A DNA stretch of 64,000 bases from DATBLE01 sp963775695. Its GTDB lineage: Bacteria; Actinomycetota; Thermoleophilia; Gaiellales; Gaiellaceae. Numbering within the stretch: the first letter of the stretch is position 1; each line of letters opens with the position of its first letter. Under the pieces are notes generated by a model. That model did no database searches. It was not told where the DNA came from and saw only the letters and a list, made by a program, of their open reading frames with translations. The stretch is taken from assembly GCA_963775695.1 (NCBI GenBank), contig CAVZJU010000012.1, forward strand, positions 205,690-269,689, read 5' to 3'. A program made the position numbers and the translations under genes. Positions 17,163 to 25,906 of the stretch are shown piece by piece.

Positions 17163-19261
17163 TAGGAGGGCGTGTACGTGAAGCGCGTGAAGTGGACTCC
17201 GAGCTCGCGCGGGTCGGGGTTCTGGCCGTTGGTGACGACCTTCGGGACGGCGGTCGGCGAGACCGTGAAGTGCACCACGCACGACTCGCCGTACCGGACG
17301 AGCGGGACGCTCAGCAGCTCGGTCGCCGTCGGCGCGACGCTCGCCCGCGCGACCTGTCGCCCGTCGACCGAGGCGATCACGGTTGTCGGTTTCGTGAACA
17401 GCCCGGGGTCGCTCTGCAGAGTGACGGTCACCGAGCCGCCGCGGCAGCCGAGCCGCGTGTACGTGACTTCGCGGCCCGACCAGGTGTCCTGCGGATAGAG
17501 CCCGTCCACCCGCGAGACCTGGCGCAGCGGGCCGAAGATCCGCCGCAGGACGATCCCTTTGCGCGCGTCCTGGGCCACGACCTGCCCGCCGACGTCGACC
17601 GTGCCGTCGGTGAGGACGTAGTCGGCGTGGACGACCTTCCCGTCCGGTCCGCGCATCAACCCGGTCTCCCGGTCGGTGGTCAGCGGCTTCTCGGGCAAGT
17701 CGCCCTGGAGCGGCGCGCTCGTGTAGTAGAAGTGCCGCACGCTCCGGTTGAAGAACTCGTTCTCCCACACGGAGTACTTGTCGGTGTTGCCGGACCAGAT
17801 CAGCGTCACCTGCGCGTCGCGGCCGACGGCGCGGTCGACCCAGTCGGGGTGCGCGGCGGTGACCCCCTGGAACAGGTCGAGGATCGACGCCTGCCGGTAC
17901 TTCCCCTCGATCGGCTTCTGCGAGATCCCGAAGTAGACGAACACGAGCAGCGGCACGACCAGCGCGTAGCGCACGGGCACGAACAGGAACAGCAGGCAGG
18001 CGCCGAGCGAGGCGACCAGCACGACCCAGTGCAGGTTCCCGATTCCGCCGAAGGACGGCGCGATCGACCAGAGCGGCAGCAGCGCCGTCGTGTCCGAGAC
18101 CGCCGGCAGGCCGATCAGCTTCGTGTACGGCAGCGCGGTGACCAGCGCGACCGACCCGGCCGCCACCGGCCAGGCGATCGGGCGCGGCCGAGGGCACAGC
18201 CGTTCGACCCAGAGCATCAGCGCGGTCAGGAAGAGCGGCGCGACGTAGAACATGTTCCGCTCCTCGACCCGCAGCGACTGCTCGGACGCGAACGTCGCCA
18301 CCTCGAGCACGAGCCAGAACGAGAGCGTGACGGCGGCTGCGAGGAACGCCCTCTCCGCGCGGGGCCGGCCGCTCGCCGTCAGCGCGAGGACGACGAGCGC
18401 AACGAACGGCACGACCCCGAGCGACAGGATCAGCTCCTCCCAGTGGTACAGCCACCAGTGGAAGACGCCGCCGACCGTGTACCCGGCATGACCGGCGACC
18501 TCGTAGGCGCCGAACACGCCGAAGATCGAGGCGCCGCGGGCGACCTGCACGACCACGACGAGCAGCACCGCCGCGGCGCCCGCCGCGAAGAACCAGCGGA
18601 ACTCCCGCAGGGCCCGCCGCCCGGAGACCAGGAACGGCGCGGTCGCCATTGCCGGCAGGATCGCCACTGCCTGCGCGCGGGTCAGGTACGCCAGCACGAA
18701 CGTCCCGAACAGGAAGAGCGTTCGGCGCAGGTCGGGTCGCTCGAGCCAGAGCACCATCGCGAGCGCGGCGAGCAGGAACGCCGGGTAGAACGCGTTCTCG
18801 GTCATCAGCATCCCGGCGAAGAGCAGCGTCGGCACCGACATCGCCAGCACAGCCGCCCCGAACGCGAACGGGCGCGAGCACACGCGGCGCGCGAGCAGGT
18901 AGGCGGGGATCGCAGCCAGCGAGACGACCACTGCGTTGATCGCCTTCGCAGCAGCGTAGGCCTGCGGGACGCGGTCGAAGAGCGCCCACGCGGGGCTGAG
19001 GATCGCCGGATAGACGAGGCCGTAGGCGGCGGTGTGCTCGCCGCGGAGCAGGAAGCGCCCGGCGTCCGCGAAGCTCTTCGCCAGCTCGGAGTAGACGAGC
19101 TCGTCGACCATGATCCAGGGCGCGACGATCCGCCGCGCGAGCGCGTAGCGGATCCCGGCGGACACGATCACGAGGCCGCCGACCCAGGCCCACATCGGGA
19201 TCGCACGGACGAGCTCGGCCGCGCGTGCCCGGGGCGACGCGGACGCCGCGCTAGTCGCCAA
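17162..19261 (-). CDS. GT-C (GT39-like) integral membrane glycosyltransferase
   Basis: A 699-residue membrane protein with about twelve helices and a C-terminal outside domain. Asp53-Glu54 (IMVDELVYSELAKSF) is the catalytic-type acidic pair in the first loop. It is paralogous to 9883-12156. The proposed TTG 19261 overlaps the upstream glycosyltransferase by eleven bases. The first ATG (in IPMWAWVGG) would remove the whole cytosolic N-terminus, so TTG is favoured. The donor is probably polyprenyl-phosphate sugar and the acceptor is unknown. Confidence 0.75.
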   Translation of the reverse strand: MATSAASASPRARAAELVRAIPMWAWVGGLVIVSAGIRYALARRIVAPWIMVDELVYSELAKSFADAGRFLLRGEHTAAYGLVYPAILSPAWALFDRVPQAYAAAKAINAVVVSLAAIPAYLLARRVCSRPFAFGAAVLAMSVPTLLFAGMLMTENAFYPAFLLAALAMVLWLERPDLRRTLFLFGTFVLAYLTRAQAVAILPAMATAPFLVSGRRALREFRWFFAAGAAAVLLVVVVQVARGASIFGVFGAYEVAGHAGYTVGGVFHWWLYHWEELILSLGVVPFVALVVLALTASGRPRAERAFLAAAVTLSFWLVLEVATFASEQSLRVEERNMFYVAPLFLTALMLWVERLCPRPRPIAWPVAAGSVALVTALPYTKLIGLPAVSDTTALLPLWSIAPSFGGIGNLHWVVLVASLGACLLFLFVPVRYALVVPLLVFVYFGISQKPIEGKYRQASILDLFQGVTAAHPDWVDRAVGRDAQVTLIWSGNTDKYSVWENEFFNRSVRHFYYTSAPLQGDLPEKPLTTDRETGLMRGPDGKVVHADYVLTDGTVDVGGQVVAQDARKGIVLRRIFGPLRQVSRVDGLYPQDTWSGREVTYTRLGCRGGSVTVTLQSDPGLFTKPTTVIASVDGRQVARASVAPTATELLSVPLVRYGESCVVHFTVSPTAVPKVVTNGQNPDPRELGVHFTRFTYTPS

Positions 19262-20459
19262 GTCCGACCTCGCGCAGCCTCGCCGCGAGAACGGCCGCGT
19301 CGTCGCCGTCCATGCCCACCTCGGCGGCGGCCGACGCGACCTCGTGCAAGACGCGTTCCTCCACGACGGCGCCGCCGGCGAAGGTCTCCAGCGCGGCGGC
19401 GTAGGCCTCGGCGACGCGATCGACCCGGTGCTCGCGCTCGACCAGCTCCCGCGCGCGCCCGCCCATCGCCGCCCGGACGGCCGGGTCGGCGAGCACTTCG
19501 AGCGCGGCGAGCAGCGTGTCCTCCTCCTGCTCGTCCACCGGCACCTTGACCACCGCGTCGCCGGGGAGCTCCGCGAACCAGCCGACGTCGCTGACGACCA
19601 GCGGCTTTCCCAGCGAGAGGGCGCGGATCGCGCTCCCCGAGGTCTCGCCCATCGTCGGCGAGCGGAGCGAGACGATCGCGTCGCAGGCGGCCATCAGCGA
19701 CCAGAGCTCGTCCTCGGGCACGTACTCACGGTGCTCGACTCCTTCCGGGAACTCCAGCCGGCCGAGCCGCACCGCCAGCGAGCCGACCAGCAGGAGCCGC
19801 GCTCCGGGCCGGCGCTCGCGCAGGCGCTCGAAGGCGGAGAGGAGCTCCGCGATGCGCTTGGTCTCGTTCAGGTGGCCGAAGCAGCCGTACAGCGGCTTGC
19901 CCGGGGCGGGGGCGGGCTCGATCTCCGGCAGCGGCCAGGCCGGGTGCGGGATCCGCGCGATCGGCCCGCGGAAGCCCGATTCGCGCGCGCGCCGCTCGAC
20001 GTAGCGCGAGTGGACGATGAGCGCGGTCGCGTGGTCGAGCACCTCGCCGGCGAGCGGGAAGTCCTCGGGACGCGTCTCCCAGAGCGGCGGCAGCTTGTTG
20101 TCGAGCACGGCGTAGGCGAGCAGCCGGCCGACGAGGCCGCCCTCGCGCTCCATCGCGGCCAGGTAGCCGGCGGAGTCGCCGCGGGCAAAGGTCAGGCCGA
20201 CGACGAGGTGATGGAGGACGAAGTCGTGCAGCACGACGACGCCGGGCCGCCTGCGGAGCCCCTCGACGATCCAGCCGTGCGCCTCGGCGTCGTTGCCGAC
20301 GTGGTACAGGGCGATGTCGGCCTGCGGGTCGCGCCGGAACCGACCCGGCCGTGCGAGAACGACGTCGATCCGCTTCTCCAGCTCCGGCAGCAGCAGTGCC
20401 GAGTAGTCCGCGATCCCGGAACGGGACGGCGGCAGAGGCGAGTAGTAGGCGACCTTCAC
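19251..20459 (-). CDS. GT4 family glycosyltransferase (tandem paralogue 1)
   Basis: This 402-residue GT-B enzyme opens with VKVAYYSPLPPSRSGIADY. The donor domain has CFGHLNETKRIAELLSAF, SLMAACDAIVSLRSPTMGE and ALSLGKPLVVSDVG. It shares long identical stretches with the next upstream gene, so the pair arose by tandem duplication. It differs in carrying an extra C-terminal tail of about 35 residues. GTG 20459 overlaps the upstream stop as GTGA. Confidence 0.87.
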   Translation of the reverse strand: MKVAYYSPLPPSRSGIADYSALLLPELEKRIDVVLARPGRFRRDPQADIALYHVGNDAEAHGWIVEGLRRRPGVVVLHDFVLHHLVVGLTFARGDSAGYLAAMEREGGLVGRLLAYAVLDNKLPPLWETRPEDFPLAGEVLDHATALIVHSRYVERRARESGFRGPIARIPHPAWPLPEIEPAPAPGKPLYGCFGHLNETKRIAELLSAFERLRERRPGARLLLVGSLAVRLGRLEFPEGVEHREYVPEDELWSLMAACDAIVSLRSPTMGETSGSAIRALSLGKPLVVSDVGWFAELPGDAVVKVPVDEQEEDTLLAALEVLADPAVRAAMGGRARELVEREHRVDRVAEAYAAALETFAGGAVVEERVLHEVASAAAEVGMDGDDAAVLAARLREVGLGD

Positions 20460-21562
20460 GCGGCGCTCAGTGACAGGCTCGAGCCTGTCACTGCCTGTCG
20501 AAGTGCTTCCGCGTAGAGGTCGGCGGTGCGGTCGAGACGGTGCTCGGTCTCGACCAGACGACCGGCCGCGCGGCTCATCTCGGCGTTGCCGGCCGCCCGC
20601 TCGATCGCCGCGACCACTGCGTCGACCTCGCCCGGGCCAAGGGGCACCTTGAGGGCGACCTCGTCCGGAAGCTCCGAGAACGCGCCGACGTCGCTGACCA
20701 CGAGCGGCTTCCCCAGCGACAGCGCGCGCACGGCGGCGGCCGAAGTCTCGCCCATGGTCGGCCAGCGCAGCGAGACGACGACGTCGCAGGCGGAGAGCAG
20801 CGACCAGAGTTCGTCCTCGGGGACGTAGTCGCGACGGACGACGCCGTCGGGAAACGAGATCGGCTCGAACCGTGGCGACCAGGTGCCGACCAGGAGGAGG
20901 CGCGCACCCGGTCGGCGTTCGTGCAGTTGCGCGAACGCCGAGACGAGCTGCGGGATCCGCTTGCTCTCGTTGACGTGGCCGAAGCAGCCGACGAGGGGGT
21001 CGCCCTGGACGCCCGCAGGCTCGATCGGAGGCACGGGCCACGCCGGCATCGGCACCTGCCAGATCGGCCCCGCGTAGCCGGCGTCGCGCGCCTTGTCCTC
21101 GACGTAGCGCGAGTGCACGATCAGCCCGGTGGCGAGGTCGAGCACCTCCCGGGCGAGCGGGAACTCCTGCGCACGGGTCTCCCAGAGCGGATCGATCCGG
21201 CCCGCCTGGACGGCGTGGCCGAGCAGGCGGCCGACGAGCCCCGCGTCGCGCTCGAGCGCCGCGCAGTAGCCCTCGACGTCGCCGCGGGCGAGCGTGATCC
21301 CAGACACGAGGTGGTGGAGCACGAACTCGTGCAGGACGACCACGCCGGGCCGCCGGCGCAGCGCCTCGACGATCCACCCGTGCTCGACCGGGTCGTTGCC
21401 GACGTGGTAGAGGCAGACGTCCGCCTTCGGCGCTCGGCGGAACCGTCCAGGACGTGCGACGACCAGGTCGAGGCGTTCCTCGAGCGCGGGCAGGAGCAGC
21501 GCCGAGTAGTCGGCGATCCCGGACCTAGACGGCGGCAACGGCGAGTAGTAGGCGACCCTCAT
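20456..21562 (-). CDS. GT4 family glycosyltransferase (tandem paralogue 2)
   Basis: A 368-residue GT-B enzyme with the same SPLPPSRSGIADYSALLLP start and CFGHVNESKRIPQLVSAF, SLLSACDVVVSLRWPTMGE and ALSLGKPLVVSDVG donor motifs as its neighbour. Its last residues (VTGSSLSLSAA) are encoded by a perfect 26-bp family-B palindrome plus flanks, so a repeat has become the C-terminus. It is coupled on both sides (TGATG upstream, GTGA downstream). Confidence 0.87.
   Translation of the reverse strand: MRVAYYSPLPPSRSGIADYSALLLPALEERLDLVVARPGRFRRAPKADVCLYHVGNDPVEHGWIVEALRRRPGVVVLHEFVLHHLVSGITLARGDVEGYCAALERDAGLVGRLLGHAVQAGRIDPLWETRAQEFPLAREVLDLATGLIVHSRYVEDKARDAGYAGPIWQVPMPAWPVPPIEPAGVQGDPLVGCFGHVNESKRIPQLVSAFAQLHERRPGARLLLVGTWSPRFEPISFPDGVVRRDYVPEDELWSLLSACDVVVSLRWPTMGETSAAAVRALSLGKPLVVSDVGAFSELPDEVALKVPLGPGEVDAVVAAIERAAGNAEMSRAAGRLVETEHRLDRTADLYAEALRQAVTGSSLSLSAA
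20468..20493. repeat. Family-B palindrome, copy B2 (inside a CDS end)
   Basis: This is a perfect 26-bp palindrome: CAGTGACAGGCTC followed by its exact reverse complement GAGCCTGTCACTG. It lies wholly within the last codons of the GT4 gene at 20456-21562. The core GACAGGCT/AGCCTGTC is shared with B1 and B4, while the outer CAGT/ACTG pairs replace the GGG/CCC pairs of those copies. Confidence 0.85.
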
Positions 21563-22563
21563 CAGCCCAGCAGCCTGTCGATCGTCGTGTCCCAGGTGAC
21601 GCGCTCGGCGATCTCCCGGCCGGCGCGCCCCCAGCGCGCGGCGTCGTCGGGGTTGAGCCTGGCGAACGCGGCGGCCACCGACTCCGCGCGCGGCTCGGCA
21701 ACGAGGCCGGTCGCATCGTCGGTGACGACCTCGAGCGGGCCCCCCGCGTCCGTGGTGGTGACCACCGGCTTGCCGGCCAGGAACGCCTCGTACGGCACCA
21801 TCCCGAAGTCCTCGTCGACGGGCGCGTAGAAGACGGCGAGGCAGCGGGCGTAGAGTTCGGTGAGCTCGTCGTCGGAGACGCGGCCCGTGAAGCGAACGGC
21901 GCCGTCGGCGAGCGACTCGAGCCGCTCGCGGTCGGGCCCGTCGCCGGCGACCACCACCGCCGTTCCGGACCGCCTGGCCGCCTCGATCAACAGGTCGATC
22001 CGCTTCGCGCGGTCGAGCCGGCCCACCGAGAGGACGAAGTCCCCGTACCCGTCGCAGCGGTACGGCAGCTCCTGGGGCGGGTGCGGCATCACCTCGGCCT
22101 CGAGCCCGGTCGAGCGGCGCAGGCGCTCGGCGACGTTGCGCGACGTCGCGAAGACCTTGCGCGCCTCCCCGAGCGCCACCTTGTCGAGCTCCTGGACCTT
22201 GCGCCGGATCGCCCGCTCCTCGGGCGACTCGCCGAACTGGCCCAGCGCGGTGCGGTCGAGCTCGTAGGCCTGGCGGAACTGGTGGACGAGCCAGACCACC
22301 TTGTTCGGGTGGCGGACGACGTACGAAGGGAACTTCGTCGCGATCACCAGGTCGATGCGCCGCCCGTCTGCTTCCTCGAGGTCGAGCAGCCGCCAGAGGA
22401 ACGTCTGCGTCAGGACGCGCTCGCCGGGATACCACTTGAAGGGGACGCTGACGAGGTCGGCGTCGTGGCCGCGGCGGTGGAGCTCGGCGACCAGGTCGTC
22501 GGTGAAGATCTCGACTCCACCCCGGGCGAAGGCGACCTGTGGACGGCAGACGGCGATTCTCAC
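21562..22563 (-). CDS. GT4 family glycosyltransferase
   Basis: This 333-residue GT-B enzyme starts at GTG 22563 (RIAVCRPQVAFARGGVEIF). Its donor domain has LSVGRLDRAKRIDLLIEAA and APVDEDFGMVPYEAFLAGKP. The last, an E-D-F-G version of the EGFG motif, is found in mannosyltransferase-like GT4 proteins. Its stop overlaps the next start by one base. It belongs to the same ten-gene run. Confidence 0.86.
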   Translation of the reverse strand: MRIAVCRPQVAFARGGVEIFTDDLVAELHRRGHDADLVSVPFKWYPGERVLTQTFLWRLLDLEEADGRRIDLVIATKFPSYVVRHPNKVVWLVHQFRQAYELDRTALGQFGESPEERAIRRKVQELDKVALGEARKVFATSRNVAERLRRSTGLEAEVMPHPPQELPYRCDGYGDFVLSVGRLDRAKRIDLLIEAARRSGTAVVVAGDGPDRERLESLADGAVRFTGRVSDDELTELYARCLAVFYAPVDEDFGMVPYEAFLAGKPVVTTTDAGGPLEVVTDDATGLVAEPRAESVAAAFARLNPDDAARWGRAGREIAERVTWDTTIDRLLG

Positions 22564-22590
22564 CTCACGCCCCCGACCACCTGAGGAGTT

Positions 22591-23688
22591 TCACGTTCTG
22601 GCGACGATCGCGTAGTCGAGCGGGGCGAAGAGGATCTCGCGGATGCGCTCGTCGACGTCGTCGGCGTGGCGTGGTGCGTTGAGGAAGCGGGTCTCGACCA
22701 TGCGGAAGCCGGCTTGCTTCGCCAGGAGCTCGAGCGTCTCGGGGACGAGCGGTTGCGCGTGCGTCAGGTCGGCGAAATACGAGCGGAGCGCGAGCGGCGA
22801 GAGCGGGTTGATCGTCTCGGCGACCAGCGGGCCGCCCAGGCGGAGCTTCCGCACTGCCAGCTCCAGGAAGCGGAAGAGCACGGCCGGGGGCAGATGCTCG
22901 ACCACCTGGCCGGCGAAGATTCCTCCCAGGCTCGCGTCGGGAATCTGTTCCAGGTGGGCGAGCGCGTCGGCCTGCTCGACCGCGAGCCCCTCGCCGCGGG
23001 CATAGGCGACCATGTCGGCGTCGGCGTCGATTCCGCGCGCCTCGATCCCGGCGTCGCCGAGGAGGCCGAGCAGCTCGCCGCGGCCGCAGCCGACGTCGAG
23101 CACCGGAGCGGCGTCGCGGAAGTCCTCGACGTACGGACGCTGACGTTCCCGGATGTCCGCGGTCGAGCCACGCATCTTCGCCTCGAAGGCGAAGTAGTCG
23201 GGGACGGCGGCCGCGGCCGGCTGGGCGGCGACCGTCGCAGGGCTCGCGCCGGCGCCGCGCCGCTCGACACGTGTCAGCCGCTCCTCCAGCTCGCCGAGCG
23301 TCCTTGCCGCGTCCTCACGCGACCGTTCGCCGCGGTCGACCTCCTCGAGGATCCCGTCGACCAGCTTCAGCACGACGTCGTTGAACATGCGCTGCTCGGC
23401 CGCGAGCGGCTCGACGTACCAGCGGAGGAGCGGCCGAAGCAGCTTCTTGACCGGGTACGCGACCCAGCCCTTGAGTCCCGGCCGCCGCTCGAGCGGCCGG
23501 TCGGCCGACACGGCCCAGAGCCGCTCGGCGCGGTGTCGCGCGGCGAGCAGCTGCCCCCTGCCCTCCCCGGCGCCGTTCGGCCCGCCCGCGAGCTCCTCGC
23601 GGAGCCGTGCGACGAGGGCCTCGACATCGACCTCCGGGGCCGGAGAAACCCCTGCTGAGGCACGGTTCGTCGACTCGGTCCCGGGCAT
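22591..23688 (-). CDS. SAM methyltransferase with coiled-coil N-terminal region
   Basis: A 365-residue protein. Residues 1-165 are helical and charged (EALVARLREELAG, ERSREDAARTLGELEERL), fitting a coiled coil, with a hydrophobic-basic patch GWVAYPVKKLLRPLLRWY that may touch the membrane. Residues from about 190 form a class I methyltransferase with PVLDVGCGRGELLGLLG and FAGQVVEHLPPAVLFRFL. This layout resembles chain-end methyltransferases of O-antigen systems; that function is inferred. It is the first gene of the ten-gene run. Confidence 0.78.
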   Translation of the reverse strand: MPGTESTNRASAGVSPAPEVDVEALVARLREELAGGPNGAGEGRGQLLAARHRAERLWAVSADRPLERRPGLKGWVAYPVKKLLRPLLRWYVEPLAAEQRMFNDVVLKLVDGILEEVDRGERSREDAARTLGELEERLTRVERRGAGASPATVAAQPAAAAVPDYFAFEAKMRGSTADIRERQRPYVEDFRDAAPVLDVGCGRGELLGLLGDAGIEARGIDADADMVAYARGEGLAVEQADALAHLEQIPDASLGGIFAGQVVEHLPPAVLFRFLELAVRKLRLGGPLVAETINPLSPLALRSYFADLTHAQPLVPETLELLAKQAGFRMVETRFLNAPRHADDVDERIREILFAPLDYAIVART

Positions 23689-23694
23689 CGACGC

Positions 23695-23700
23695 ATTGTA
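23695..23700 (-). promoter_or_regulatory. Leaderless-type promoter of the ten-gene minus-strand run
   Basis: On the minus strand TACAAT is followed by exactly six bases and then ATG 23688. The spacing implies that transcription begins at the start codon. No good -35 match is seen upstream. The same TACAAT-N6-start arrangement occurs before the UDP-xylose synthase gene (56668-56673). Confidence 0.5.
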
Positions 23701-23845
23701 GAAGCGTGCGATTACGTCTCTGTAAGCTCAAATCGCCGCCGCGACCGACATGTGCGGGTGCGGCAACAACGAATCCTTGGCGAGGGCGATGCGAGCGCAG
23801 CGAGCAAGCGAGGAGGGGGTGCATGGGGGAACGTAGTTCCCCCAT
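23701..23845. other. Divergent intergenic region with family-A palindrome
   Basis: This gap lies between the minus-strand methyltransferase and the plus-strand glycosyltransferase. It holds the minus promoter at its left end and a family-A palindrome at its right end that runs into the GTG of the glycosyltransferase. I see no gene in between. Confidence 0.5.
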
Positions 23846-23846
23846 G
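23810..23846 (+). repeat. Family-A palindrome, copy A2
   Basis: Perfect 11-bp arms CATGGGGGAAC (23822-23832) and GTTCCCCCATG (23836-23846) flank GTA, after the leader GAGGAGGGGGTG. The last base of the right arm is the first base of the downstream GTG start, so the start region would be part of the hairpin. Confidence 0.75.
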
Positions 23847-24916
23847 TGATGATTGGCATCTCGATGCTGACGCTCGTGCCCAGAGTGGTCGGGGGGTCGG
23901 AGACGTATGCGCGCGAGCTCTGCAAGGCGCTCGCGCGGATCGGGCGGCTCGAGTACCACGCCTTCGTGCCGACGATCGCGGCCGACGCCGGCGACGGGCT
24001 CCCTGCCACGGTCGTCCGCGACTATCGCGCCTCGCGCTCGATGCCGGGACGGATGGCCGCGATGTCGCTGGCCGCGGTCGCGCCCGGCCGCCTGCGCCGC
24101 GCCCTGCGTACGGACGAGCTGGACGCGATCCATTTTCCGCTCTCCGTCATGCTGCCTCCACTGGATACGCCGCCGGCGGCCACGACCGTCCTCGACATCC
24201 AGCACGAGGTGCACCCCGAGTTCTTCTCGCGCGCCGAGCTCGCCTACCGCCGCCGCGTGTACGGGTGGACCGTCCGCAAGAGCCGCATCGTGATCACGAT
24301 CTCCGAGCACGCCCGGGAAGCGCTGGTCGAGCGGCTCCAGCTCGACCCCGACCACGTCCGCGCCATCCACCTCGCCGTCGACCACGAGCGCTTCACGCCC
24401 GGGGATGGAAGCGGCCCCCGCGACCCGTTCCTGCTCTACCCCGCGAACGCGTGGAAGCACAAGAACCACGGGCGGCTGTTCGCCGCCTACGCAGAGGTGC
24501 GCCGCGAGCGGCCCGACCTCCGCCTCGTCCTCACCGGCGCGGGCCACGACCGGCTGACCCTGCCGGACGGAGCCGAGTCGCGCGGCCACGTGACGCTCGC
24601 CGAGCTGGTCGAGCTCTACCGCAGCGCCGCCGCGCTCGTCTACCCGAGCCTCTACGAGGGCTTCGGAATCCCCTGCGTCGAGGCGATGGCGTGCGGCTGC
24701 CCGGTGGCGGCCTCCGACGTCGCCTCGATCCCCGAGGTCTGCGGCGACGCCGCCGTGTACTTCGACCCGCGCGACCCGGAGTCGATCGCCGAGACGATCC
24801 GGGCCGTCCTGGACCGACCGCCGTCAGGCGGGATCGAGCGGGCCGCCCGGTTCACCTGGGACGAGTGTGCCCGCCGGCACGACGAGGTCTACGAGGAACT
24901 GGCGGCGACGGCCTGA
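23846..24916 (+). CDS. GT4 family glycosyltransferase
   Basis: A 356-residue GT-B enzyme: MMIGISMLTLVPRVVGGSET, VLDIQHEVHPEFFSRAE, FLLYPANAWKHKNHGRLFAA and SLYEGFGIPCVEAMACGCPV. The central HEVHPEFF block is typical of GT4 proteins related to WfcD/WbdA-like enzymes. Two starts are next to each other, GTG 23846 and ATG 23849. It ends in a 28-base convergent overlap with the GMD-like gene. Confidence 0.86.
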   Translation: MMIGISMLTLVPRVVGGSETYARELCKALARIGRLEYHAFVPTIAADAGDGLPATVVRDYRASRSMPGRMAAMSLAAVAPGRLRRALRTDELDAIHFPLSVMLPPLDTPPAATTVLDIQHEVHPEFFSRAELAYRRRVYGWTVRKSRIVITISEHAREALVERLQLDPDHVRAIHLAVDHERFTPGDGSGPRDPFLLYPANAWKHKNHGRLFAAYAEVRRERPDLRLVLTGAGHDRLTLPDGAESRGHVTLAELVELYRSAAALVYPSLYEGFGIPCVEAMACGCPVAASDVASIPEVCGDAAVYFDPRDPESIAETIRAVLDRPPSGGIERAARFTWDECARRHDEVYEELAATA

Positions 24917-25881
24917 CCGCGAAGCCGCTCGAGGTCGGCGTCGACGAGCAGCCGGACGAGCCCCTCGAAGTCCATCGTCGGCGTCCACCCCAGCCGCGCC
25001 CGCGCCTTCGACGAGTCGCCGACGAGGTCGTGCAGCTCCGCAGCGCCCCGGCGCAGCGACTCGTCGATGTGGACGTACTCGCGCCAGTCGAGGCCGACGT
25101 GGCCGAACGCCAGCTCCACCAGCTCCTGCACGCTGTGCGCGACGCCGCTCGCGATCACGAAGTCGCCCGGCTCCTCCTGCCGGAGCATCAACGCCATCGC
25201 GCGCACGTAGTCGCCGGCGTAGCCCCAATCGCGGCGCGCATCCAGGTCGCCGAGCCAGAGCTCGCCCGCGAGGCCGAGCGAGATCGCAGCCGCCGCGTGC
25301 GCGATCTTCCGGGTGACGAAGTCGAGCGGCCGGCGCGGGGACTCGTGGTTGTAGAGGATCCCAGAACCGACGTAGAGACCGTACCGCCGCCGGTACGAGC
25401 GCACGATCAGATGTCCGTAGGCCTTCGCCACGCCGTACGGCGTCACCGGCAGGAGCGGCGTCTCCTCCGTCTGCGGCACCTCGCGCGGCTCGCCGAAGAT
25501 CTCGGACGAGGACGCCTGGTAGAAGCGGATCTCCGGATCGACGAACCGGATCGACTCGAGCAGGGCGGTCACGCCGACGGCTGCGAACTCGGCGGTCAGC
25601 ACCGGCTGCTTCCACGACATCGGGACGAAGGACGGCGACGCGAGGTTGAAGACCTCCTGCGGCCGGCACTCGCGCAGCGCGTCGACCAGCGAGAGCTCGT
25701 CGAGCAGGTCCGCCTGGACGAGCTCGATCCGGTCGCGGATCCCGGCGAGGTTCTCGAACTGCTCGGAGGTCGCCCGCCGGACGATCCCGAACACCTCGTA
25801 GCCCTCTTCCAGCAGCAGCTCCGCGAGCAGCGAGCCGTCCTGGCCGGCGATCCCGGTGATCAGCGCGCGGCGCGCAGCCAT
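24889..25881 (-). CDS. gmd: GDP-mannose 4,6-dehydratase family protein
   Basis: This 330-residue extended SDR has the NAD-binding ALITGIAGQDGSLLAELLL at residues 6-24, the active-site region YQASSSEIFGE with Y149/K153 (PYGVAKAYGH), and NHESPRRPLDFVTRKIAHA, a block characteristic of GMD. It would convert GDP-mannose to GDP-4-keto-6-deoxymannose. The reductase-type gene at 27760 could then make GDP-fucose or a related 6-deoxy sugar. ATG 25881 is the start; the open frame beyond it is the divergent promoter region. A related sugar-nucleotide substrate is possible. Confidence 0.82.
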   Translation of the reverse strand: MAARRALITGIAGQDGSLLAELLLEEGYEVFGIVRRATSEQFENLAGIRDRIELVQADLLDELSLVDALRECRPQEVFNLASPSFVPMSWKQPVLTAEFAAVGVTALLESIRFVDPEIRFYQASSSEIFGEPREVPQTEETPLLPVTPYGVAKAYGHLIVRSYRRRYGLYVGSGILYNHESPRRPLDFVTRKIAHAAAAISLGLAGELWLGDLDARRDWGYAGDYVRAMALMLRQEEPGDFVIASGVAHSVQELVELAFGHVGLDWREYVHIDESLRRGAAELHDLVGDSSKARARLGWTPTMDFEGLVRLLVDADLERLRGQAVAASSS

Positions 25882-25894
25882 CGGGTCTAGACGA

Positions 25895-25900
25895 TAGCTT
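25895..25900 (+). promoter_or_regulatory. Putative leaderless -10 hexamer TAGCTT
   Basis: TAGCTT fits TAnnnT and ends six bases before ATG 25907. It sits in the 25-base gap between two divergent genes, too short for two conventional promoters with leaders. Confidence 0.35.
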
Positions 25901-25906
25901 CCGCGC

